A stretch of 64,000 bases of DNA from SURF-32 sp964648365. GTDB taxonomy: Bacteria > Planctomycetota > Phycisphaerae > UBA1845. The translations under genes and the position numbers were made by a program. The stretch is from assembly GCA_964648365.1 (NCBI GenBank), contig CAZYLK010000007.1, positions 1-64,000 on the forward strand. Direction: 5' to 3'. How positions within the stretch are numbered: position 1 is the first letter of the stretch; every line of letters starts with the position of its first letter. The notes beneath the pieces are model-generated. The model did not search any database. It worked only from the letters and a program-made list of their open reading frames with translations, and was not told the origin of the DNA. Positions 8,433-20,800 of this stretch are shown here, one piece after another.

Positions 8433-9995
8433 ATGAGTGCTTTGAGGTTGAAGGCCCGTCGTGCGCTGGTGTGCAAGTCCGCCCTGGGCGTGCTCGCCGT
8501 GTCGCTTCTCATCCTTTCCGGCGCCCGGTGCGGCGCTTCCCTGAACGGCGACTTCGCCGGCGTCACGACCGGCGGAGCGCAGGACATGGCCTACGCCCGC
8601 CAGTCGATCGAAGACGGGGACGTGCCCAATCCGGATTCGATTACCGTGGAAGGGTTGCTCTCGGAGCACAGCATCGAGGTTCCCGTTCCGGATGACCCCG
8701 GCCTGCTCTATGCCACCGCGGCCGCGGCGTGGAACCACGACTTTGATGAGCTGACGCCGCTGGTGACGGTGCAGGTGGGCTTCGGGACGACGATCAACGC
8801 GGAGACATTCGAGCGCGAGCCGCAGAACCTCTGCATCGTCGTCGACGTCAGCCGATCGATGTCGAATGCGATCGACGATCGCACCCGTACGTCCAAGCTG
8901 GAGGCGGTGAAGATCGCGATCGACCGGCTGATGGCGCAGCTCGACGGTCGCGACCGGGTCAGCCTGGTGACGTTCGCGTTCCGGGCGACAACCCGCGTGG
9001 AAAACGTCTCAGGAACCGACGTGCGGGCGATCAAGGAAGCGCTCGACGGGATCGAGGCGGAAAACTCGACGGACCTGGCCCGCGGCCTCGCCCGCGGATA
9101 CAGCGTGGTTGCGGATCACTCGACCGCGACTCGCGCCGACCGCATCATCGTGTTCACCGACGCCGACGTTACCAGCGGCACGACCGAGGCGAAGAACTTC
9201 CTCGAACTGATGAACCGCAACGCGGGCAACGGCATTGGCGCGACCATCTTCGGCGTCGGCGTCGATTTCGACGACGAGTTCGCGTACGACATCTCGCAGG
9301 TGCGCGGCGCGAATCTGTTTTTCCTTAATGACTACGACCGCATCGTGACCGTCTTCGACGAGGAGTTCGACTACCTGGTTACGCCGGTGGCGTATGACGT
9401 AAGTCTCACCGCGGACGTGCCGTTTACGTTTGACGTGGCCGACGCCTACGGCCTGCCCGAGATCGACACGAACACGCACCTGCTCGAGATGACGATTCCG
9501 ACGCTGTTTCTGTCCAGCCGGGAGGGGGGCGGGGCGATCCTGATCCGGCTGCGGCCGGGGGCGCAGGTGAACTTCGAGGAGGAGGTCCATGCGGCCACGG
9601 TGGAGTTGACCTTTGCGGAAACGGACGGCGCCGAGGCGCGTACCACGACGTTCGACGTGGTGCTGCCGGCCGGGCTGGACGCGGATGCGGCCGTGCCGTG
9701 GTTCGAGACGCCCGGCGTGCAGCGCGGCGTGCTGCTGCTCAACACGGCGCTGGTGCTGAAGAACGCCTGCTTCGACGGCTACGGCGGGTGGCGATACTTC
9801 AGTAGCCTTGATGACTATGTCAGCCCGGACCGGGAGCGTGGCCGCCGCCGCCTGACCGAGTTTCTGCCCTGGTTTGATACCCTGGCGGAGGGCCTGGAGG
9901 ATCAGCCGTCGCCCGAGTCGCGGTCGCTGTCGCAGGAGCGGGCGGTCGTGGCGAAACTGCTGGAAAACATCGGCGGGGCGGTGGAGGAACCGTGA
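8433..9995 (+). CDS. Exported von Willebrand factor A domain protein
   Basis: A 520-residue protein with an N-terminal hydrophobic export signal (about residues 14-32; a Cys follows but with Arg before it, so a lipobox is unlikely). A VWA domain spans about 131-310 with a MIDAS metal site: D138-x-S140-x-S142 in VVDVSRSMS, Thr in ENSTDLARGL, and Asp in IVFTDADVTSG. A C-terminal region of unknown fold includes a Trp/Tyr-rich GYGGWRYFSSLDDYV segment. VWA domains mediate metal-dependent protein contacts; the partner is unknown. The start is fixed by GGAGG seven bases upstream, and a promoter lies immediately before. Confidence 0.85.
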   Translation: MSALRLKARRALVCKSALGVLAVSLLILSGARCGASLNGDFAGVTTGGAQDMAYARQSIEDGDVPNPDSITVEGLLSEHSIEVPVPDDPGLLYATAAAAWNHDFDELTPLVTVQVGFGTTINAETFEREPQNLCIVVDVSRSMSNAIDDRTRTSKLEAVKIAIDRLMAQLDGRDRVSLVTFAFRATTRVENVSGTDVRAIKEALDGIEAENSTDLARGLARGYSVVADHSTATRADRIIVFTDADVTSGTTEAKNFLELMNRNAGNGIGATIFGVGVDFDDEFAYDISQVRGANLFFLNDYDRIVTVFDEEFDYLVTPVAYDVSLTADVPFTFDVADAYGLPEIDTNTHLLEMTIPTLFLSSREGGGAILIRLRPGAQVNFEEEVHAATVELTFAETDGAEARTTTFDVVLPAGLDADAAVPWFETPGVQRGVLLLNTALVLKNACFDGYGGWRYFSSLDDYVSPDRERGRRRLTEFLPWFDTLAEGLEDQPSPESRSLSQERAVVAKLLENIGGAVEEP

Positions 9996-10010
9996 TGACT
10001 GGCGCCGCGA

Positions 10011-10577
10011 CTACGGCGTCAGCGTCGTCCAGTCAGCCGGCATGAGCTGATCGAAATCCGACAGACGGAACACCCAAGCGCATCCGCCTGCGGTCAGGTA
10101 TCCCATGGAAGGTCCGCGGATGTACCAGAGGCCGGGCGCCATGGCGCCCTTCGGATCGCCCGCGCCTTCCGGGATTTCGATCCAGATGCAGGTACGCCGC
10201 CCCAAGCCGTAGCGGTTGCTCAAGGGCATCTGCTGCCACGGCCGGGAGGCGTCGAATTCGAACGTGTCGGACGTGGTGAACTGGGTCACGCCGCCGCGGA
10301 TGATGACGGGCGGCGGCGGGTCGCTCCGATCGTTGACCAGGATGATGGCCTCGACGGGGCCGCACCGGTGGTTGGCGGCCACGATGGACTCGGGTCCGAG
10401 GACGAGCGGGCTGGGCGGCGGCGGCTCGGGCGGCGGTTCGGGCGCGGTCGTGGGCGACGGGGACGGGATCATCGAGATTCGAACGACCGCCAGCGTACCG
10501 AGGGCGATCGCGGCAGCGACGTGTCGTGGCTTGATCCGCCACCGTGCGAGGTATCCTGCCCCGGGTGCGTGATTCAT
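10011..10577 (-). CDS. Membrane-anchored hypothetical protein with Pro-rich linker
   Basis: A 188-residue protein with one N-terminal hydrophobic helix (about residues 19-36), a Pro-rich linker (TTAPEPPPEPPPPSP) and a globular C-terminal domain carrying two Cys and several Trp. The layout suggests an inner-membrane anchor with the domain held in the periplasm. No family recognised. It is convergent with the VWA gene, 15 bp away. Confidence 0.55.
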   Translation of the reverse strand: MNHAPGAGYLARWRIKPRHVAAAIALGTLAVVRISMIPSPSPTTAPEPPPEPPPPSPLVLGPESIVAANHRCGPVEAIILVNDRSDPPPPVIIRGGVTQFTTSDTFEFDASRPWQQMPLSNRYGLGRRTCIWIEIPEGAGDPKGAMAPGLWYIRGPSMGYLTAGGCAWVFRLSDFDQLMPADWTTLTP

Positions 10578-10662
10578 GCATCACGCCCCATACTCGCAGT
10601 GTGGGCTCCTCGCCGGCGCCGCGTGGTTCGGTGGACGCTCGGCGACTGTGGGTCGACGCCCG

Positions 10663-11178
10663 CTACCAGTCGTACTCGTCCGGTGCGATTCGACCGCACT
10701 CGGGGCAGCGGCGTAGCAAGAGGCCGCGCAGGCGGTAGCCGCAGTGGATACACAGTCCCGGCACGAAGCGATGGTTGACCAGGTAGTGATGGCACAGGGG
10801 GCCGATCAGCGCGGCCGTAAGCGCCCCGCCGGCGATGCCCAGCAGGGTCAGCAGCATGTCCGCAACGTCCATCACGCCGCCGTCGACGAAATGCAGAATC
10901 ACCAGCAGCAGATACTGTGGTGCGGTCATCGCCAGGCCGAGAATCCACCATCGGGCGTTGTGCAGCAGCAGCGAATAAGAGAACGTCGTGCCGGCGACAA
11001 TCAGCGGCGAAAAGTAGATGACCGGCCAGAAGTCGTCGAAGGGCGGCGGCAGGAACATTCGGGGGCCGACCCGGTCGATGATCGTCAGCGCGATGCCGAC
11101 GGCGGCGTTTAGCCCGCAGGCGACAAGCCAGCGATGGGGGCGCCTGCGCGTCCAGATGCGTCGTATGGGAAAGGCCAT
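10663..11178 (-). CDS. Membrane protein with C-terminal zinc ribbon
   Basis: A 171-residue protein with about four hydrophobic helices and a C-terminal ribbon CxxC-x11-CxxC (CIHCGYRLRG...RRCPECG). This 'CxxCGYxLxGL...CPECG' ribbon recurs on small membrane proteins of Planctomycetota (family knowledge); its role is not known. The ATG at 11178 is preferred to the GTG five codons upstream. It lies downstream of lon on the same strand, separated by a stable hairpin. Confidence 0.6.
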   Translation of the reverse strand: MAFPIRRIWTRRRPHRWLVACGLNAAVGIALTIIDRVGPRMFLPPPFDDFWPVIYFSPLIVAGTTFSYSLLLHNARWWILGLAMTAPQYLLLVILHFVDGGVMDVADMLLTLLGIAGGALTAALIGPLCHHYLVNHRFVPGLCIHCGYRLRGLLLRRCPECGRIAPDEYDW

Positions 11179-11223
11179 GTGCCGCCGCTGCACTCACGCG
11201 CAGCGCCGAGAGCTTCTCTTGAC

Positions 11224-11243
11224 CTCGCGCCCGAAGACGCGAG
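11224..11243 (-). terminator. UUCG-tetraloop hairpin between lon and the next gene
   Basis: On the minus strand CTCGCGTC-TTCG-GGCGCGAG forms an 8-pair stem (one G-T) closed by the very stable cUUCGg tetraloop, 52 bases after the lon stop codon. No U-tract follows, so it may stabilise the 3' end or weaken read-through and need not be a full terminator. Confidence 0.45.
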
Positions 11244-11294
11244 TTGAAAGCCCGGAAGTGAAGAGCCTTTCGCCCGGGAAACGACGCCGTCAGT

Positions 11295-13920
<2,626 letters not shown>

Positions 13921-13928
<8 letters not shown>

Positions 13929-14430
13929 CGTTGTCTTCCGTCGGGGATTGCCGCGGCAGTTCGATCCACAGAAACCCGTCACGATAGCGCGCCGCGATCC
14001 GGTCGGCGTCCACGTCGCGCGGCAGTCCCAGGGTTCGCTCGAACGGGCCGGAGTCGATCTCCATCAGATGGACGCTCACCTCCGCCCCGCCGCGCGGCAG
14101 GGCCGGCTTGGGACGCACGCCGCGAAGATGAAGCTGCCCGTCCTCGATGCGCAGGTCGATTTTTTCGTGCGGCATTCCGGCCAGCTCAGCGCAGACGTAG
14201 TAGCGGTCGGGGAGTTCATACACGTTGATCCGCGGACGCCAGCCGCCGTGGGCGTGGGAGCGGAAGAACTGTTCGCCGGACATCGCGTCCAGCATGGAGC
14301 GGACGTGCTGCGAGAAGTCATCGAACGTATCGGACGCCCGAATCCCCGCGGACGGGCGCGGCGCGTCGCACGACGTTGACGTCGTGGTCGGAGCTGACGG
14401 GGGCGGTGTGCCGCATTGAGAACCGAACAT
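13921..14430 (-). CDS. Hsp20 / alpha-crystallin family small heat-shock protein
   Basis: A 169-residue ATP-independent holdase chaperone that binds unfolding proteins and hands them to ATP-driven systems. An N-terminal Ser/Thr/Pro-rich arm is followed by the alpha-crystallin domain (about 68-160): PRINVYELPDRYYVCAEL, AGMPHEKIDLRIEDGQL, and the GFLWIELP end strand. The start at 14430 is supported by GAGGAG upstream; the frame extends further but without this signal. It is first in an operon with lon and divergent from panB, with a 362-bp shared upstream region in which I found no clear promoter. Confidence 0.9.
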
Positions 14431-14792
14431 GTGAATACTCCTCGCGAACGTGGCATCAGGACGATACACGCCCTTCGCCGCGGCGTCATGTACGCCGCGC
14501 GGCCGCGCGGCCGCCGGGGGCGCCACACCGGGCGCGTGGCAAGCGCCCGGAACAGGGCGACCGGCGACGGGTCGCGTGGCCGCGGCATCCGGCAGTATCG
14601 TGCCGGTCGTCAGAAGCGCAGGGCGCAAGCGGCGTGGCCCGGCGCCCTGCCCACCGGCCGGGGAGCCACTCGAAACCGGCGACACGCGGACGCGGCCGCC
14701 GGCGACTGGCCGAGCCGGCGAATCGAGGCTATCTTCCGTGCAACGCGGGCGGATCGGCGGGGGTCTGCGCCGCGGCTGGACCGGCTGACGAC

Positions 14793-15683
14793 ATGACCGC
14801 GAATTTGAACGGCTCCAAGACGACGATCGCGACCCTGCGCCGCCTCAAACGCGAGCGGCGCAAGATCGCCATGCTCACCTGCTATGATTATTCGACGGCC
14901 CGGCTGATGGAACTGGCCGGCGTCGAGTCGATCCTCGTCGGCGACACGTACGGCGAGGTCTGCCTGGGGCACGCGACGACGCTGCCGGTCACGGTCGACC
15001 ACCTGATCACCATAACGGAAGCGGTGCGCCGCGGTGCTCCGTCGACGTTCCTTGTCGGGGACATGCCGTTCTTGAGCTACCAGGTCAGCATCGAGGAAGC
15101 CATTCGCAACGCCGGTGCGTTCATGGCGCGCGCCGGCTGCGATTGCGTCAAGCTGGAGGTGGATCGGCGACATCTGCCCACCGTCGAGGCGCTGTCGGCG
15201 GCGTCCATTCCGGTGATGGCGCACCTGGGATTGCGGCCGCAGGCGATCCATCATCTCGGCGGCTACAAAGTCCAGGGCAAACTCGCTGAAGACGCGCGGT
15301 TGATCCTGGAGGACGCGCGTCAGATGGAGGCGGCCGGGGCGGTGGCGCTGTTGCTTGAGGCGGTGCCGGCCGAGTTGGGCAAGATGGTGTCCGAGTCTAC
15401 CGACCTGCCCGTGATCGGTTGTGCCTCCGGTCCCTTCTGCGATGGTCAAGTCGTCGTTCTGCACGATATGTTGGGGTATGGCGTCGGGCATCCACCACGC
15501 TCTGTAAAGCAGTACACGAATCTGCACGATACGCTCGTCGCGGCATTCAGCGCGTATCGTGACGACGTCCACGCCGGCGCCTTCCCGACGGAGGCGCACA
15601 GCGCAACCATGTCGGCGGGCGAACTGGACCGCCTGAGGGCCTTGCCGGCGCAGGGTGGTGTGGCACGGGCTTCCAGCCCGTGA
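14793..15683 (+). CDS. panB: 3-methyl-2-oxobutanoate hydroxymethyltransferase
   Basis: A 296-residue enzyme of pantothenate/CoA synthesis: it adds a hydroxymethyl group from 5,10-methylene-THF to 2-oxoisovalerate to give ketopantoate. Family signatures are KIAMLTCYDYSTARLME, LVGDTYGEVCLGHATTLPVT, FLVGDMPFLSYQ, and a conserved VIGCASGPFCDGQVVVLHD. The core ends near HAGAFPTEAHS, where most PanB proteins end; some 30 further residues follow. The last codons and stop are made by a perfect palindrome (15664-15682). The ATG at 14793 fits the family N-terminus; the longer frame is spurious. Confidence 0.95.
   Translation: MTANLNGSKTTIATLRRLKRERRKIAMLTCYDYSTARLMELAGVESILVGDTYGEVCLGHATTLPVTVDHLITITEAVRRGAPSTFLVGDMPFLSYQVSIEEAIRNAGAFMARAGCDCVKLEVDRRHLPTVEALSAASIPVMAHLGLRPQAIHHLGGYKVQGKLAEDARLILEDARQMEAAGAVALLLEAVPAELGKMVSESTDLPVIGCASGPFCDGQVVVLHDMLGYGVGHPPRSVKQYTNLHDTLVAAFSAYRDDVHAGAFPTEAHSATMSAGELDRLRALPAQGGVARASSP
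15664..15682. repeat. REP-like palindrome overlapping the panB stop codon
   Basis: CACGGGCT-TCC-AGCCCGTG is a perfect 8-bp inverted repeat with a 3-base loop. The TGA stop of panB begins in its last two bases. It resembles in style (GTGGCACGG...CCGTG) the hairpin in the 47-bp array and the copies near 61.2 kb. It could act as a weak terminator or mRNA stabiliser. Confidence 0.6.
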
Positions 15684-15780
15684 TTCGATCCGCTGGAGGC
15701 CGCCGCTCCACTTGAGACGCGCAGCAGCCCGCCCGCAGCGCCTCGTGCTTTTTGGCCGCGATATTGGGCGATTTGCCGCT

Positions 15781-15810
15781 TTGACTTCCCGAGCGTGCGC
15801 GGCGTATAGT
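15781..15810 (+). promoter_or_regulatory. Sigma-70-type promoter for the bifunctional nuclease gene
   Basis: TTGACT (15781-15786), 18 bases, then TATAGT (15805-15810), 30 bases before the ATG at 15841. One of the best promoter matches in the window. Confidence 0.6.
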
Positions 15811-15840
15811 GACGACCGTGCGGCAACGGATGACGAGTCC

Positions 15841-16233
15841 ATGCTGGTAAGAATCGCCCTGGCGCGGATCATCATCAACGAAAGCAGCGGTGAGCAGGCC
15901 ATCGTCCTCCGCGAAGTGGACGGCGTGCGGACGTTTCCGGTGATGATCGGTGTGACGGAGGCGCTGGCGATCGATCGGCGCATCAAGGGTCAGAAGCCGC
16001 CGCGGCCGCTGACGCACGACCTGCTCCACACCGTCATCGCGAAGCTGGGCGGCGAGCTGGAGCGAATCGTCATTCACGAGTTGAAACAGCACACGTTCTA
16101 TGCCAAGCTGTACGTTCGTCAGAACGGCAGTATCGTGGAGATCGACGCGCGTCCGTCGGACGCGATCGCGTTAGGCGCCGGTTCCGATACGCCGATGTTC
16201 GTCAGTCAGTCTGTGCTCGATGAGGTGGGTTGA
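15841..16233 (+). CDS. Bifunctional nuclease family (DUF151) protein
   Basis: A 130-residue protein of the DUF151/BFN family. Family features are GEQAIVLREVDGVRTFPVMIG, EALAIDR near the active face, LTHDLLHTVIAKLGGELERIVIHEL, TFYAKLYV, and IDARPSDAIALG. Plant and Thermotoga members have been reported with nuclease activity or related structure; the bacterial role is unclear. The ATG at 15841 is preferred because its own promoter is just upstream and the family begins here. Confidence 0.9.
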   Translation: MLVRIALARIIINESSGEQAIVLREVDGVRTFPVMIGVTEALAIDRRIKGQKPPRPLTHDLLHTVIAKLGGELERIVIHELKQHTFYAKLYVRQNGSIVEIDARPSDAIALGAGSDTPMFVSQSVLDEVG

Positions 16234-16257
16234 TTCCCATGGCTCGCTGATACGCCG

Positions 16258-17832
16258 ATGTCAAGCAAACCCGGATTAACGCCCGCGTCCTACGTCGAAC
16301 GCTCCCCTGCGCCGGTTCACGCGGCGCCGACGATGGCGGAGGCCACGCGCGAGCAGGCCGAATTCGTACGCCGTCTGAAGGGCCCCGGCGCGCGCTACCT
16401 CGTCAGTGCCCCCGGCCGGCTGGACGTGATGGGCGGCATTACGGAATACACCGGCGGACTCGTCCTGCACTGGCCCATCGACATCGGCGTCCGGGTCGGC
16501 GCGTGTCGCCGCGACGACGGTGTGGTGTCCTTCTGGCTTGAACCTGGCGGCGAAGTCGTCGATGTGCCGCTGGAATCGCTGCGCCGCGACGCCGCGATGC
16601 CCGCGAGCCTTCAGCCGAACGCGGCCGGGGGACCGGCGGCTCCATCCGATGTGGACGTGCGGCGTCAGCTCGCCCGCGCCGTCGTGGTTGAGATGCTTCG
16701 TTGCCAGGCGCTGGGGCCGGGCTTTAACGGTGCGTCGCTGGTGATCGGGCGGATGCCGCCGTTGTCAGTGGATGTCGGGCAGGTCTCCGCCGCTGCCGCC
16801 GCCGTGGTGGTGGCGCTCCAGCGCGTGGCGGGCGTCACGGTCGAGACGGCGCAGGCTGCGTCTGTCGTGCAGAGCGTCGAGTTCTCGACCGGGGGGTTGC
16901 CCAGCGGCCGTGCGGATGCAACGCACGCGCTGCTGGCCGAGCCCGGTGCGTTGACGCAGATGCGCTGCGACCGTCCAAGCGGTGCGGACGTACTGCGGGT
17001 CAGCGAGCGCTTCGCCCTGATCGGCATCGCCTGCGGTGCGGCGGCCGCGGGCATCGATACCGACACAGGGGGCGTGGGTTCGACTCCCATCTCCGGCGCC
17101 GCCGACGAGAGTGACGCCGCGGCGCCCTGTGACGACGCTCACGCGCGGTTTGCGCGTTACGTCCACGCGCGGGTCGCGGCGCTGATGGGCCGCACCCTGA
17201 TCGACCGGATCCAGCAACACGATGCTCGCGGCGACAACCCGGCGGCGCGGGACGCCGCCGCCGGTTGGAACGGCCATCTGTCGCTGATCTGCGGCCGTGA
17301 GTATTCACAGCGGTTTCGCGACCGGTTGCCGACGCGGCTGCGCGGCGGCGATTTTCTGAAGCGGTTCGGCCCGCTGCCTGACCCATTGTCGGCGGTTTCA
17401 CCCGGCGTGATTTACCGGGTCCGCTCGCGAACCGAGCATCACATCTACGAGAATGCGCGGACCGTGCAACTCGCTGAGCGGCTGGCCCGCGCCGCTCGCA
17501 CGGGCGAGAGCGCCGTCGCGGTCGACGCAGGCAAACTGCTGTACGCCTCTAACTGGAGCCTGTCGCAGCGTTGCGGTCTGAACGCCGCTACGGCTGACCG
17601 GCTGGTGACGCTCCTGCGCCGGCGCGGCCCGGCCGGAGGGATACTCGGGGCGAAGCAGGGCGGCCGCGGCTGCGGCACGCTCGTCATTGCACTGATCGAA
17701 AACACGCGCGCCGCCGAAGCAAGCGTGGCCGCGGCCTGTGCCGAGTTCGAATCGAGCGACCGTCTGCCGACGGCGGTCTTCACCGCTTCCGCGCCGGGGG
17801 CGGCGCTCGGCGGTGTCAGTTGCTCACGTTGA
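16258..17832 (+). CDS. GHMP kinase superfamily protein (galactokinase/arabinokinase-like)
   Basis: A 524-residue protein. Residues 50-70 (SAPGRLDVMGGITEYTGG) match the sugar-binding start of galactokinase-type GHMP kinases, and GGILGAKQGGRGCGTLVIAL near the C-terminus matches GHMP motif 3. The ATP-binding motif 2, normally PxxxGLSSSA, is degenerate here (PPLSVDVGQVSAAAA, about 165-178) with one of the serines kept. A segment near residues 265-285 appears inserted and its DNA resembles a tRNA 3' end. A sugar 1-kinase is likely, but the substrate cannot be told and reduced activity is possible. It follows the nuclease gene by 24 bp. Confidence 0.7.
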   Translation: MSSKPGLTPASYVERSPAPVHAAPTMAEATREQAEFVRRLKGPGARYLVSAPGRLDVMGGITEYTGGLVLHWPIDIGVRVGACRRDDGVVSFWLEPGGEVVDVPLESLRRDAAMPASLQPNAAGGPAAPSDVDVRRQLARAVVVEMLRCQALGPGFNGASLVIGRMPPLSVDVGQVSAAAAAVVVALQRVAGVTVETAQAASVVQSVEFSTGGLPSGRADATHALLAEPGALTQMRCDRPSGADVLRVSERFALIGIACGAAAAGIDTDTGGVGSTPISGAADESDAAAPCDDAHARFARYVHARVAALMGRTLIDRIQQHDARGDNPAARDAAAGWNGHLSLICGREYSQRFRDRLPTRLRGGDFLKRFGPLPDPLSAVSPGVIYRVRSRTEHHIYENARTVQLAERLARAARTGESAVAVDAGKLLYASNWSLSQRCGLNAATADRLVTLLRRRGPAGGILGAKQGGRGCGTLVIALIENTRAAEASVAAACAEFESSDRLPTAVFTASAPGAALGGVSCSR

Positions 17833-17884
17833 GCCGGCTCGATCTGCGGCCGGCGCGCGTCGGACCTCCCGCGGCCGGAACGGA

Positions 17885-20800
17885 CTACGGTGCCGTCGTC
17901 GGCTCTTCCTTCGGCCCCCACAGGCCGTCCCGCACCACCCATCCCAGCCGGGCGATGGCCTCCTCGTGCGGCGTCAGCGCACGCGTAATGCGATTCATGG
18001 TCATGATGCACTCGTTGGCGGCGCGTTCGGCCTTACGGGCGCGATCCTCGATGATCTTGCGTTCGGCGGCGATGCGATCGAACTCGCCACCGCCGCGGGA
18101 ACCGCCGCGCCCGCCGCGGGCCTGCTCGCGGATCAGCTCCTTGGCCCGCAGGTCGAGCGCTTCCAGTGCGGTTCGTTCGTCGGCCAGTTTTCCCTGCCAT
18201 TCATCGTGCTCGTCACGCTTCTTCTGCCATTCCAGAAGCAGCCATCGGGCATCGGTCGTCTGGTCATCGTAGACGATTTCGATATCGCGCAGCTCAGGCG
18301 ACAGCTCCCGCGGTGCATCGACGACGTCGCCGTGAGGCGCCGCAGATGACGACTCCCGATCGTGCGCTCGCGCGAGCTCGCGCATGTCGTCAGGAAACAC
18401 CGTGACCAATTGGCGGGCGAGCCGGGAAGCGTCCGCCTCGCGCTGCCCAGCGCGGGCGTCGCGATAGGCGACCAGCATTCGCGAACGCAGCAGCGCGCGC
18501 CACTCGTCCAGCTCCTCCGTGTGCGGCCCCAGCCGTTCGACCGCCGCGATCCACTGGATCGCCTCCGCAAACCGCCCGGCGTCGATCAGGCCACGGATCG
18601 GTTCGTCGAGCGCCCGCGGAACGCGCGCCGGGAGCTGCGTGGCGGCTCGCTTGCCGCCGGTGACGTCCAGGTAGCGGAGCAGCAGCATGTTGCGCAACAG
18701 GCGCGCCGTGTCGTCAGAAGCGTAAGCGGGCGCCTGGTAGACCCGGTGTCCGGCTGCGGTTGCCAGTGCGTCAAACGGCATGAGCACGGCCGCCATGCGC
18801 CCGTTGTGCGTCATCACGCGAATCGGCGGCGCGGTTCCGCGCAGACTGACGAGGCCCCAGCGGTTCGGCCGCAGCGCGCCGGCTCGTGTACCGGCCGTCA
18901 GTTCTCCGGCCAGCAGCGCATGCTCGCGGTCGACGGGGCGGATTTCTCCGCCGATGCGCCTGGCAACGGCATCGAACAGTGCTGCCGACGATCGTACCCA
19001 GGCCTCGTTTCCGCCCGCCGCTTCAAGCCACACGAATCCACCAGCGGTGATGCGCTGGGCCAGTGCGTCGACCAGGTTCTCATCAACGTTGAACACGTCC
19101 GTCCCGGTGACGTGGAGGATGTCCGCCGAAATCGACCATGCCTGCGCCGCGCTCTGTGTCGCGGTGCGTTCGGTTCGAGCGGCCGGCGCCGGGTCGCCCG
19201 CCGACGGCGCCGTGCCGGATGCCGCCGCCGGCCCGCTTTGGCCGGGAGCCGCAGTATCGGAAATGTCCGGGGGGGGGCACGCGGCGAGGATGGATACGCC
19301 GGTCTCGTGGTCCAGTCTTCGTCCGACGGTCAGCCACTTGCCGAGAGTCTGAATCCCGGCGCCGCCGACGCGCAGCGTGTCGACGGTCAGGTAGCCCGCC
19401 GGTGGTGCGCTGCTGCCCGCCAGTTCCGGCGGGCGCAGCCGCTTGGGCAGTTGTGCGTATTCACCGGCGGCATAGACCGTCATGTTGGACATGACGTCGA
19501 ACATGTTCGCGTGCTTGTCCCGCCGATTCTGATGCCAGGCGCCCGCCAGATCGTTCGGGAACAGGAACACGCACGTCCGCACGCCGTCATCGACGCCTTC
19601 GATGCAGAAGTCGCCGGCCCACGCGGCGCCCGCCTCGCCCGAAGCGGTATACAGCGCGTGTTCCGGCTTGAGGGGCTTCAGCGTGCAGCCGCGATCGCCG
19701 AACCACTCGGCGCACAACTGCCGGAAACTCGTCGCGAAGCGGTCGTTGCCATGATCGGCGTGGCCGATGATCGTGCCGCCCGCGTCGACGTATTCCAGCA
19801 GGCGGGCGCGCTGCTCGGCCGTGAGATTCAGCCCATACTCGCCGCTGATCAGAAGGATCGGCGTGTCGAGCAGGTCGTCGAGCGAGGCGTTCACGTCGAC
19901 AATCTGCCACTTGTAGATGCACTCGTACCGGCCCGACAGAAACGACGTAAGGAAGTGAAGGTCACGGTAGTACCGGTTCCAGGACTGGTCCTCGCCGTAA
20001 CGGAGCTTGGCCATCAGCGTCGGCGCCCGGCCGTAGATCAAAAACAGCAGCCGGAAGCTGTCTTCGATCACCTCGCCCGTCGGCCCGTGGATGCCGGCGA
20101 CGCCGGCGCGATACCAGTCGACGCCGCCGATCTGCTTGCGGCCGGTCGCCACGCCGAGACGCTCCAGGCCGAAGAGCTGATAGCCGCCTCCTTCGAGCAG
20201 ATCCCGCGTCTTGAGCCAGGCGAAGCCCCGATCGGCCGCGTCCAGCAGCCGCTTCACCTCGTCGTCGACGGCGTCGCGCCGGGCGACCCCGCGAAGCGGG
20301 CTGTACGTCGGCTCTTTTTGCGTGAGGAACTCGGCCGCCAGGATGTACAGCGTGTTGATGCCGGCCGTGGTCATGGTGACCGTGCCCGACTTGGACCCGC
20401 TGTAACTCCAGGAGCCGTCGCTGTCCTGATGCGCGAGCCAGTGTGTCTCGACGCGTTCCCAGTAGTTCAGGGAGACTTCGATGGGCGTGACGCCCGGCAC
20501 CATGCGCGCCGCCCAGACCCCGAGGACGCCGAACTGTGAGCAGGAGTGATCGCCCCCGGACCCCTGCACGTCGTAGCCGTAGTAGCCGTCCTCGCGCAGC
20601 GCGTCGGTGAGCCACTTCACGTCGGCGCGCATCGCGCGCAGGTAGCGTTGTCGGTCGGTGGTCTCGCCCGTGCGGGCGACGAGCTGAGCCCACATCGCCG
20701 CGCGGAGGCTGCGGCTGTACGTGCCCGGCAGCGGGTGCGGCTCCACAAAGCCGATGGCCCGCTCAATGACGGGGTCGTACGGCGACACGCCGGCGGCCAG

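Noticed and set aside
17000..17101. Complete tRNA gene inside the GHMP kinase
   Set aside because: Only the T-arm and 3' acceptor strand are recognisable; there is no matching 5' acceptor, D-arm or anticodon arm upstream.
18362..20539. 725-codon plus-strand frame opposite the DUF4159 gene
   Set aside because: Shadow of the minus-strand gene; Arg/Ala/Val-rich with no domain.
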